Positions 16,896 through 23,548 of a stretch of DNA of 34,563 nucleotides are shown here, piece by piece. A program made the position numbers and the translations under genes. The stretch spans positions 1 through 34,563 of the forward strand of contig CALUGX010000016.1 in NCBI GenBank assembly GCA_944320285.1, written 5' to 3'. Each line of letters begins with the position of its first letter. Within the stretch, counting starts at the first letter, position 1. The notes beneath the pieces were generated by a model, which had not been told where the DNA came from, made no database searches, and was given only the letters and a program-made list of their open reading frames with translations. This DNA is from an uncultured Prevotella sp. (GTDB lineage Bacteria; Bacteroidota; Bacteroidia; Bacteroidales; Bacteroidaceae).

Positions 16896-17035
16896 TGGCG
16901 GGTAAATAAACCGGACAAGAATATCTGCAATCGTTCCACTCGCCTTTTAACGGAGCTTTGCAGACAAAATGTTTGTCTTAACTCCTTAACTGCAACCCCT
17001 TAACCACTGAAAATTAATCCGTTAATGCTGAAAAA

Positions 17036-18043
17036 ATGGAAATAAACTACAAGATACAGTTCCCCGACATGATGAAGGGCAAGAAGATACTCTACGTGCA
17101 CGGCTTCGCCTCGTCGGGGCAGTCGGGCACGGTGGTGAAGATCTGCGAGATGCTTCCGGGCGCAACGGTCGTAGCCCCCGACCTGCCGATACACCCGGCG
17201 GAGGCCATAGCACTGCTTGAAGACACCTGCGCGGCGGAACACCCGGACCTCATCATCGGCACGTCGATGGGCGGAATGTACGCCGAAATGCTCTACGGCT
17301 ATGACAGGATATTGGTGAACCCGGCTTTCCGGATGGGAGAGACTATGCTGAAGCACGGCATGGTTGGCAAAAACACATTCCTCAACCCGCGCCGTGACGG
17401 TGTGCAGGAGTTCATCGTCACAAAGGCTATGGTCGAGGAATACAAGGAAGCTACGGCCCGGTGCTTCTCCGCCGTGACGCCGGAGGAAAGGGACAGGCGC
17501 GTCTACGGCCTGTTCGGTGACGAAGACCCTATGGTTCACACGATGGATGTCTTCGCCGAACATTACCGCAACGCAGTCAGCTTCCACGGCGAACACCGCA
17601 TGAACGACAAGATACTGCTGCACTCCGTCATCCCCGTTATCCGCTGGATTGACGACCGGCAAGAAGGGCGCACGCGCCCGATAATCTACATCAGCATCGA
17701 CGCCCTGCGCGACGCACGCGGCGGCCAGCAGTCGAGCGCGGTGAAGGCATACACATTCCTGCTTGAGTTTTACGACATCTACATCGTAGCCCCTTCGCCC
17801 ACCAATGCGCCTGAGTATGTGGCGGGAGTGGGCGAGTGGGCCCGGAGGATTGTAAACGTGCCGGCTTGGAACCACGTGGTATTCACCAACCGCAAGGACC
17901 TTCTTTACGGCGACTACCTCATCGACCCGTCTGATGACTTCGGTGCGGCTGATTTCATGGGCACGCGCGTTCGCTTCGGCGATGACACTTTCAAGACGTG
18001 GGAGGAAGTGATAGAGTTTTTCGGCCGGCTTGGGGGACAATGA
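17036..18043 (+). CDS. YqiA/YcfP-type alpha/beta hydrolase fused to degenerate 5'-nucleotidase-like HAD domain
   Basis: A 335-aa cytoplasmic fusion. Residues 14-200 are a compact esterase-like alpha/beta hydrolase of the YqiA/UPF0227 type: oxyanion HGFASSG (22-28), nucleophile elbow GTSMGG (Ser77), acid in GDEDP (161-165) and His187 in HGEHRM. Residues 214-332 resemble the C-terminal two thirds of NT5C-type deoxyribonucleotidases: IIYISIDAL at the place of motif I, IVAPSPTN at motif II, and RKDLLYGDYLID near residue 285. Motif I normally reads DxDG; here it is SID-A, so the nucleophilic Asp is Ser and phosphatase activity is doubtful. Met at 17069 or 17072 is an alternative start. Followed in the same direction by a Dna2-like gene. 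Substrate unknown. Confidence 0.85.
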   Translation: MEINYKIQFPDMMKGKKILYVHGFASSGQSGTVVKICEMLPGATVVAPDLPIHPAEAIALLEDTCAAEHPDLIIGTSMGGMYAEMLYGYDRILVNPAFRMGETMLKHGMVGKNTFLNPRRDGVQEFIVTKAMVEEYKEATARCFSAVTPEERDRRVYGLFGDEDPMVHTMDVFAEHYRNAVSFHGEHRMNDKILLHSVIPVIRWIDDRQEGRTRPIIYISIDALRDARGGQQSSAVKAYTFLLEFYDIYIVAPSPTNAPEYVAGVGEWARRIVNVPAWNHVVFTNRKDLLYGDYLIDPSDDFGAADFMGTRVRFGDDTFKTWEEVIEFFGRLGGQ

Positions 18044-18044
18044 T

Positions 18045-18191
18045 TAATTAAGAATTAAGAGTTAAGAATTAAGAAGATATGCCTTGCCGTTTTGTTTCTT
18101 ATACAATAAACAATGGTATTTTTCTTAACTCTTAACTCTTAATTCTTAACCCCAAAGGCTTTTTCTTAACTCTTAACTCTTAATTCTTAAC
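18045..18191. repeat. A/T-rich direct and inverted repeats
   Basis: A perfect 32-bp direct repeat, TTTTTCTTAACTCTTAACTC continuing to TTAATTCTTAAC, at 18119-18150 and 18160-18191, spaced by CCCAAAGGC. An inverted version built of TTAAGAATTAAGAG lies at 18046-18076, so the gap between two same-strand genes can fold into alternative hairpins. Shorter pieces of the same TTAACTCTTAA motif occur near 5700, 16980 and 27480. Confidence 0.85.
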
Positions 18192-18197
18192 TTCCAC

Positions 18198-21100
18198 GTG
18201 AATTATTTATATTCCCGCATAATCGAGATTGTCGGTCTTTACGGCACTATTAAGCCGGCCACGCTCAACAAGATGGCGCACGAGACGCTCGCGATGGCTT
18301 GTCACGAGGGGCTTAAAGGCACAGGACAGGCCTACGGAAATCTGTTCTCACAGGTGGATTTCCTCTGCCGCAAACATAACGTGAGACTTGCCGACAGGGT
18401 GCAGATACAGACCATGCGCCGCAACACCAACCGCCGGGAGCTGACCGGCCGCGACGACTTCATGTATGATATGCGCGCCCTCGGCCGCTTCGTCTCGGCC
18501 GTGACGGGCTGCGGAATGCCCGGCGAACTGCTGCGGCTGCTGCCAGCCAACGACCGTCCGCACTCCAAGGCCGAGGGCTTGGACGTGCTCTATGTGCGCT
18601 GCATAGTAAGGGACGTGGATGGGAATTACATCTATGTGTCGGCTGAAAAGGGCCTTCCTGGACAGCTGCTGGCCGTTGACATCTCGGCTGACGAGCTTGC
18701 CTACCTGCGCAAGATGGTGCACGAGGGTGTGCAACTCAACCTCTTGGACTGCAAATTGGGCGACGCCGCAGCCGGCACGGAGCCTGCCGCGAGGGGCGCG
18801 GAGCACGTCATAGAGCCCGGCCTCGTGGTGTTCGAGCCCGATTATCTGATAGACATCAGCTCACTGGCGGCGTGCTTCAAGGACTACGGACACCACCCCC
18901 TGACATACACCTTGGAGCGTATGCGCCCCAAGGCGGACAGCCAGGCCATACTGTTGGGAAACCTCGCGGGTGCCGTGCTCGACGGTATCGTCAACGACGG
19001 CGACACGTTCAGCCTGTCAGGAACAATGCGCACAAACTTCGCAGAGAAGGCTTTGGAGTTCTGCGCGTGCACGGATTTCGACGCCGCGCAGTTCAAACAG
19101 GACATAAAGACGCAAGCTGACAATATACGCGAGGCCGTCGGCGTGATGTTCACCGACCATGACCGCGCCCTCGCCGTGCTCGAACCGTCGTTCGTCTGCG
19201 AACGTCTCGGCCTCCAAGGGCGCGTTGACTTGATGACGACTGACTTCCGTCTGCTCGTAGAACAGAAGTCGGGCAGGAACCGCAACATCGAGAACGGACG
19301 CCCCGGAAACCACGGCAGCTACCAGCTGGAACCGCATTACGTGCAGTCGCTGCTTTATTATGGCGTGCTGAGATACAACTTCCACCTCGGCTTCAACAGC
19401 ACCGACATACGCTTGCTTTACTCGAAATATCCCGCCGAGAAGGGTCTCATGGCGATGAGTTTTTACCGGGGGCTGTTCCGCGAGGCCCTGGAATTGCGCA
19501 ACAAGATTGTTGCCACCGACTTCATTATAGCCCGTAAGGGCTTCGGCAGGATATTGCCGCTGCTTACGCCGGAGACCGTCAATGCGGCGAAACGCGACGA
19601 TATGTATTACCACACGTGGCTGTTGCCGCGTATAGAGAAAATCACCGGCCCCCTGAAGAGCCTCAACCCGCTCGAACGGGAGTACTTCTGCCGCATGGCG
19701 ACGTTCGCCTGCCGCGAGCAGCTGATAGGCAAAGTAGGCTCTCAAGAGGGTGTCACGGGATGCACGGCAGACCTTTGGAATATGCCGATTGCCGAAAAGA
19801 TAGAGACCGGCAACATCTACACAGGGCTGAAAATCACGGCGAAAGAATGCGGCGGAGACGGCGGCGAGCCCGACAGGTTGACGCTGAGCGTGCCCGGACA
19901 GGGCGAAGGCTTCCTGCCGAACTTCCGCCGTGGCGATATGGTTTACCTCTACAGCTACCGCGACGGACAAGAACCTGACGTTAGGAACAGCCTGCTTTAC
20001 CGTGCAAACATAACCGAAGTGCACACCGAGGAGATAAAAGTGGCACTGAGGAACGGGCAGAAGAACCCGGCGATACTGGCCGTGCAGGAAGACGGCGACG
20101 GCCTAAGTTACGCCATAGAGCACGCCGGCGGCGACACCGTGGCGGACGCCGCGCTGCGGAGCCTGTACGAGTTTGTCACGGCACCGGCCGACCGCAAGGC
20201 CCTGCTGCTGGCCCAACGTGCCCCACGCAGGGACGCCGGGGCACGGCTGACACGGACTTACAGCAAGGCGTATGACGACATACTGCTGGCTGCCAAGCAA
20301 GCCGAAGACTACTATCTGCTGGTAGGCCCGCCCGGCACGGGCAAGACTTCGATGGCCATAAGGTTCATTGTGGAGGAGGAACTGGCGCGTCCCGGCGCCT
20401 CGATACTGCTCATGGCATACACCAACCGCGCCGTTGACGAGCTGTGCGCGATGCTCTCCGAGGCGGGCATCGACTATGTAAGGATAGGCAGCGAATACAG
20501 TGCCGACCCGTACTGCAAACCCTTCCTGCTGTCTGAAAAGGTGAAAGGCAACCCCCGGCTTGAAGATATCAGGGCGGCGATGGCCTCGGCGCGCGTGGTG
20601 ACAGGCACCACATCAATTATGGCGTCGCGGCCTTACGTGTTCGACGTGAAGGAGTTTTCGCTCGCCGTGGTAGACGAAGCGTCACAGATACTCGAACCGA
20701 ACATCATCGGTCTGCTGGCCGCACACCGCGGCGACGGCGGCGGACGGGAGCGTTGCAGGATAGGGAAATTCATCCTCGTGGGCGACCATAAGCAGCTGCC
20801 GGCAGTCGTGCAGCAAGACGAAACGGCGTCGGCCACTGACAGTCAGATGCTGCACGCCATACACCTGGACAACTGCCGGGGGTCGCTCTTCGAGCGGTTG
20901 CTGCGCACGGAGCGCGCCGCAGGGCGCGGTGAGTTCACCGGAGTGCTGCGCCGTCACGGACGTATGCACCCCGACGTGGCCGCATTCCCCTGCCACGAGT
21001 TCTACTCTGACGAACAACTAAGCCCCGTGCCACTGCCTCACCAGCGCGAGACATCCCTCGGCTACGCCGCCACGGGACTGGCTGATGACCTCGACCGGCT

Positions 21101-21632
21101 GCTCCACACACAGCGGATGGTGTTCATCCCGTCACTGCCATGCCGCCGGCCCGACCTCTCCGACAAGGTGAACACCGACGAGGCGGCTATCGTGGCCGAT
21201 GTGTTGCGGCGCATACGCCTTATGACGGGCGACGCTTTCAAGGCGGAACGCACTGTGGGCGTCATCGTGCCGTACCGCAACCAGATAGCCGTGATACGCA
21301 AGGAGATAGAGCTTACGGGAATGAAGGAGCTTGAAGCGGTGTCGATAGACACGGTGGAGCGTTACCAGGGAAGCCAGCGCGACGTAATCATATATTCGTT
21401 CACCGTGCAGAGCGAGTGGCAACTTGAGTTCCTTGCAGGCAGCTGTTTCAACGACGGCGGACGCACGATAGACCGCAAACTGAACGTAGCCCTGACCCGC
21501 GCACGCCGCCAGATGATAATGACGGGCTGCCCTGACGTGCTGTCAACGAACACCGTCTTCAACGAGCTTATCGGCTATGTGAAAAGCAAGGAAGGATACC
21601 TTGAACGTCAAGGCACAAACGTGTTAAAATAA
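18198..21632 (+). CDS. Dna2-like nuclease-helicase (PD-(D/E)XK nuclease + SF1B helicase)
   Basis: A 1144-aa protein. The N-terminal ~500 residues contain a RecB/Cas4-type nuclease core: Asp344 (QGRVDLM), Glu355-x-Lys357 (VEQKSG) and Gln383-x3-Tyr387 (VQSLLYYGV). No obvious Fe-S cysteine set like that of Dna2 or AddB is seen. The C-terminal half is an SF1B helicase: Walker A GPPGTGKTS (710-718), MAYTNRAVDELC motif Ia, motif II VVDEASQ (Asp826, Glu827), motif III GDHKQLPAV, motif V DTVERYQGSQRDV and motif VI LNVALTRARRQM near residue 1095. Such enzymes process DNA flaps or ends in replication and repair; the exact role is inferred. The start is GTG at 18198, since the upstream frame is closed by stops and no ATG precedes the conserved region. 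Confidence 0.88.
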   Translation: MNYLYSRIIEIVGLYGTIKPATLNKMAHETLAMACHEGLKGTGQAYGNLFSQVDFLCRKHNVRLADRVQIQTMRRNTNRRELTGRDDFMYDMRALGRFVSAVTGCGMPGELLRLLPANDRPHSKAEGLDVLYVRCIVRDVDGNYIYVSAEKGLPGQLLAVDISADELAYLRKMVHEGVQLNLLDCKLGDAAAGTEPAARGAEHVIEPGLVVFEPDYLIDISSLAACFKDYGHHPLTYTLERMRPKADSQAILLGNLAGAVLDGIVNDGDTFSLSGTMRTNFAEKALEFCACTDFDAAQFKQDIKTQADNIREAVGVMFTDHDRALAVLEPSFVCERLGLQGRVDLMTTDFRLLVEQKSGRNRNIENGRPGNHGSYQLEPHYVQSLLYYGVLRYNFHLGFNSTDIRLLYSKYPAEKGLMAMSFYRGLFREALELRNKIVATDFIIARKGFGRILPLLTPETVNAAKRDDMYYHTWLLPRIEKITGPLKSLNPLEREYFCRMATFACREQLIGKVGSQEGVTGCTADLWNMPIAEKIETGNIYTGLKITAKECGGDGGEPDRLTLSVPGQGEGFLPNFRRGDMVYLYSYRDGQEPDVRNSLLYRANITEVHTEEIKVALRNGQKNPAILAVQEDGDGLSYAIEHAGGDTVADAALRSLYEFVTAPADRKALLLAQRAPRRDAGARLTRTYSKAYDDILLAAKQAEDYYLLVGPPGTGKTSMAIRFIVEEELARPGASILLMAYTNRAVDELCAMLSEAGIDYVRIGSEYSADPYCKPFLLSEKVKGNPRLEDIRAAMASARVVTGTTSIMASRPYVFDVKEFSLAVVDEASQILEPNIIGLLAAHRGDGGGRERCRIGKFILVGDHKQLPAVVQQDETASATDSQMLHAIHLDNCRGSLFERLLRTERAAGRGEFTGVLRRHGRMHPDVAAFPCHEFYSDEQLSPVPLPHQRETSLGYAATGLADDLDRLLHTQRMVFIPSLPCRRPDLSDKVNTDEAAIVADVLRRIRLMTGDAFKAERTVGVIVPYRNQIAVIRKEIELTGMKELEAVSIDTVERYQGSQRDVIIYSFTVQSEWQLEFLAGSCFNDGGRTIDRKLNVALTRARRQMIMTGCPDVLSTNTVFNELIGYVKSKEGYLERQGTNVLK

Positions 21633-21698
21633 AAAATGGGTCTCCGCTGAGACCCTCATTCCATTGTTAACCTTAAATCTAATACTATGAAAAACACA
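21627..21698 (-). ncRNA. Putative small RNA, about 70 nt
   Basis: On the minus strand a TACTTTTG promoter element (21702-21709) is followed by about 45 unstructured A/U-rich bases and then GGGTCTC-AGCG-GAGACCC (21638-21655) ending in a TTTTTTATTTT tract, i.e. promoter plus intrinsic terminator about 70 bases apart with no codon-worthy frame between. The T tract exists only on the minus strand, so the hairpin primarily serves this transcript rather than the plus-strand helicase gene. Boundaries are estimates. I cannot assign it to a named RNA family. Confidence 0.6.
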
Positions 21699-21701
21699 AT
21701 G

Positions 21702-21709
21702 CAAAAGTA
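21702..21709 (-). promoter_or_regulatory. -7 element (TACTTTTG on minus) of the putative small RNA
   Basis: TAnnTTTG match read on the minus strand, pointing toward the hairpin at 21638-21655. Confidence 0.6.
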
Positions 21710-22148
21710 ATGATTTATTCGGAAACGTGCTAATAATATTAGATATTTTTATAAAAATGCCACAATTTATTGATTTATATCAAATAAAACGGCAAGAACG
21801 ACGTGATCTTACGGCCAAAAGCATCGTCACAACGGCGGCAAACACTAAGCCGCATATTGCCGTTTGACGACGTTTTACGGCACGGAATGAAGCATGAAGA
21901 GCACCTTACGGCAACACGCTGACAGTCAGCAGGTTGCCCGTTTGTGCCTTTTCACCGTGCAAAAGGTATCCTTTCAGACTGCAAAAGGGCACCTTTTACG
22001 CGCTGAAAGGTGCCCTTTTATCATGACGTTTGGCAGTTGACGCACAACAGGCGCGTGAACGGCAGGCAATAACGTATATATAAATTAGGTGAAACATAAT
22101 TTTTCAAGCGATTTTAATTACATAAATAAACTTTTCCAAGTATTTTCC
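21710..22148. other. Gene-free region upstream of the trp operon
   Basis: About 440 bases with no coding potential: A/T-rich DNA, then a region with several ACGGC and GCCGTTTG words, then repeat array D, then A/T-rich DNA leading into the trp promoter. Confidence 0.6.
21939..22041. repeat. 22-bp-period palindromic array, copy D
   Basis: Units CGTTTGTGCCTTTTC (21939-21953), AAAAGGTATCCTTTC (21961-21975), AAAAGGGCACCTTTT (21983-21997), GAAAGGTGCCCTTTT (22005-22019) and a degenerate CGTTTGGCAGTTGAC (22027-22041), all separated by seven bases. Units three and four are reverse complements except for one end position. Outer units begin with CGTTTG, as in copy C. Confidence 0.85.
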
Positions 22149-22178
22149 TTGCACTTTATAAGATAATGTTTATATTTG
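22149..22178 (+). promoter_or_regulatory. Promoter of the trp operon
   Basis: TTG (22149-22151), 19-base spacer, TATATTTG (22171-22178). Transcription would begin around 22184, about 20 bases before the leader peptide. Confidence 0.82.
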
Positions 22179-22204
22179 CCGAAGAAATATAAAACAACGT
22201 TATT

Positions 22205-22261
22205 ATGAACAATATGAATTTCGCATGGTGGTGGCGTTACTCAAGATTTAAAAAGTCGTGA
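22205..22261 (+). CDS. trpL: trp operon leader peptide (three consecutive Trp codons)
   Basis: An 18-codon open frame, MNNMNFAWWWRYSRFKKS, with TGG TGG TGG at 22226-22234 and stop TGA at 22259-22261. It lies between the trp promoter and a terminator hairpin, upstream of trpD. Three adjacent Trp codons in such a short frame is the hallmark of transcription attenuation: a ribosome stalled for charged tRNA-Trp changes leader RNA folding. CGTTACTC (22235-22242, just after the Trp codons) can pair with GAGTTACG (22260-22267, at the stop) with one mismatch, a candidate 1:2 hairpin. The layout resembles the Bacteroid-trp leader motif as I remember it. It was too short for routine gene calling. Confidence 0.93.
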   Translation: MNNMNFAWWWRYSRFKKS

Positions 22262-22296
22262 GTTACGAAACCGTGTGCGGAATAATCCATATTACC

Positions 22297-22337
22297 AAGC
22301 GGGCTTGTCGTTCTTACGGCAAGCCCGCTTCGCTTTT
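22297..22337 (+). terminator. trp attenuator terminator
   Basis: AAGCGGGCTTG (22297-22307) pairs exactly with CAAGCCCGCTT (22320-22330) over a 12-nt loop; four T follow after CGC. It stands 35 bases after the leader peptide stop and 77 bases before trpD. AATATGAATT (22211-22220) in the leader frame can pair 9 of 10 with AATCCATATT (22284-22293) just ahead of the stem, a possible competing interaction. Confidence 0.88.
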
Positions 22338-22406
22338 ACACGGCGACACGGTGCAGACACGACGGCACGATGCAAACAAATGACAAACAACAAACAAGAC
22401 AACATA

Positions 22407-23408
22407 ATGGAAGCAAAAGTATTATTAGACAAGATGCTGGTCCACAAGACGCTGACACGGGGCGAGACGCACGACTTTCTCCTCGGCGTAACGCGCGAAG
22501 AATATCCCGTGGAGCAAATTACGGCACTGCTTACAGGCCTGCAAATGCGCGGCGTCACGGCCGACGAACTGCTTGGTTTCCGCGACGGCATACTGGAAAC
22601 GGGCGTCACGGCGAGGCTCGACTGCGACCGCTACATCGACGTGGTGGGCACGGGCGGCGACCGAAAGAACACCTTTAACATATCCACCTGTGCCTGTTTC
22701 GTCATCGCCGGGGCCGGTTACAAGGTGGCGAAGCACGGCAACTACGCCTCGACATCAACCAGCGGGGCGTCCAACGTGATGGAGGCGCACGGCGTGAAGT
22801 TCACCGACGACCTCGACCGCCTTAACCGCTCAATCAACGAGTGCGGCGTGGTCTACCTGCACGCGCAGCTCTTCGCCCGCGCAATGAAGTATGTCGGGCC
22901 CGTACGCCGGGCGTTGCAGTTCCCCACATGCTTCAATCTCCTCGGCCCCATCGTCAACCCCTCGCGCCCGCAATGCCAGCTGCTCGGCGTGGCAGACCTA
23001 AACCAAATGCGCCTCTACAGCGACGTCTACCGCAAAATAGGAATTGACTTCGGCATCGTGAACAGTCTCGACGGCTACGACGAAATATCCCTGACGGGCA
23101 GCTTTAAGGTAACAACGAACCGCAGCGAACGCGTCTATCGTCCGGCGGACATAGGCTTTCCGGCGGCAAACCCGGCAAGCCTCTACGGTGGCAAGACCGT
23201 CAGCGAGGCAAAGGAAATATTCGACAGCGTACTCGAAGAGCGTGCCTTGACCGACCGTAAGAACGTCGTAGTGGCCAACGCAGCGTTCGGCATACACGTC
23301 GTTGACGGGCAAAAGAGCATAGAGGAAGCGGTCACCGCAGCGCGCGAATCGCTCGAAAGCGGGCGCGCCCTGGCCGCATTCAAGCGGTTTGTGGAGATTA
23401 ATTCGTGA
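22407..23408 (+). CDS. trpD: Anthranilate phosphoribosyltransferase
   Basis: A 333-aa enzyme that joins anthranilate and PRPP to give phosphoribosylanthranilate, second step of the tryptophan branch. Visible are the glycine-rich PRPP loop VVGTGGDRKNTFNIST (GTGGD 81-85), KHGN (109-112) with following STSTSGASNVMEAHG, and NLLGPIVNPSRP in the anthranilate-binding region. The frame is open from 22275, but that part overlaps the attenuator hairpin; MEAKVLLDKMLVHKTLT at 22407 is the family's normal start. It is the first structural gene of the operon here, which is unusual for Bacteroidetes. Confidence 0.95.
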   Translation: MEAKVLLDKMLVHKTLTRGETHDFLLGVTREEYPVEQITALLTGLQMRGVTADELLGFRDGILETGVTARLDCDRYIDVVGTGGDRKNTFNISTCACFVIAGAGYKVAKHGNYASTSTSGASNVMEAHGVKFTDDLDRLNRSINECGVVYLHAQLFARAMKYVGPVRRALQFPTCFNLLGPIVNPSRPQCQLLGVADLNQMRLYSDVYRKIGIDFGIVNSLDGYDEISLTGSFKVTTNRSERVYRPADIGFPAANPASLYGGKTVSEAKEIFDSVLEERALTDRKNVVVANAAFGIHVVDGQKSIEEAVTAARESLESGRALAAFKRFVEINS

Positions 23409-23416
23409 TTAAACAA

Positions 23417-23532
23417 TGGAAGCCCCTCCCAACCTCCCCAAGGGGAGGGGATGTGTCAGTTACTGTTTTAATTCTTCAAACAAAAGCATTTGTCCATTCT
23501 CCTCCCCTTGGGGAGGTTGGGAGGGGCTTCCA
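23417..23532. repeat. 116-bp element with perfect 32-bp terminal inverted repeats
   Basis: TGGAAGCCCCTCCCAACCTC continuing to GGGGAGG (23417-23448) is exactly reverse-complemented at 23501-23532. The internal 52 bases are A/T-rich. It occupies the trpD-trpCF gap, begins 9 bases after the trpD stop and ends 17 bases before the trpCF start. The frame upstream of trpCF stays open through it, which is accidental. Related arms occur as direct repeats at 27510-27598. Confidence 0.9.
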
Positions 23533-23548
23533 TAAAAAACATACGACA

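Larger units (their letters stand above)
16577..17035. other. Divergent intergenic region
   Basis: About 460 bases between the minus-strand lipoprotein gene and the plus-strand hydrolase gene. It contains the minus promoter-like element 16581-16588, repeat array C (16714-16772), the hydrolase promoter (16866-16895) and a leader of about 130 nt with TTAACTCCTTAAC-type repeats. No gene seen. Confidence 0.6.

Noticed and set aside
17024-17044. Six-codon upstream frame (ATG CTG AAA AAA TGG AAA TAA) before the hydrolase
   Set aside because: Too short and without codon bias or conservation evidence; it overlaps the hydrolase start but nothing shows that it regulates it.
17000-18040. Long minus-strand open frame (346 codons) opposite the hydrolase
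   Set aside because: Composition is His/Val/Arg-rich as expected for the antisense of a real GC-rich gene; the plus-strand frame has clear catalytic motifs.
21638-21655. Hairpin as terminator of the plus-strand helicase gene only
   Set aside because: The plus strand has no T run after the stem (TCATTCC), whereas the minus strand has a long one, so the main reading is a minus-strand terminator.
21687-21710. Seven-codon plus-strand frame (MKNTMQK) as a leader peptide
   Set aside because: No plus-strand promoter or downstream gene uses it; the same bases are better explained as the promoter and 5' part of a minus-strand small RNA.
21939-22041. CRISPR array reading of the 22-bp arrays
   Set aside because: The inter-unit spacers are only seven bases, the units themselves vary and are palindromic, there are at most five units, and no cas gene is present.
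22275-22406. N-terminal extension of TrpD by 44 residues
   Set aside because: It would translate through the attenuator terminator hairpin; the family's conserved N-terminus begins at 22407.
23405-23548. N-terminal extension of TrpCF overlapping the trpD stop
   Set aside because: The added residues are encoded by the inverted-repeat element and have no homology to TrpC; MTDILQEIVAHKR is the normal start.
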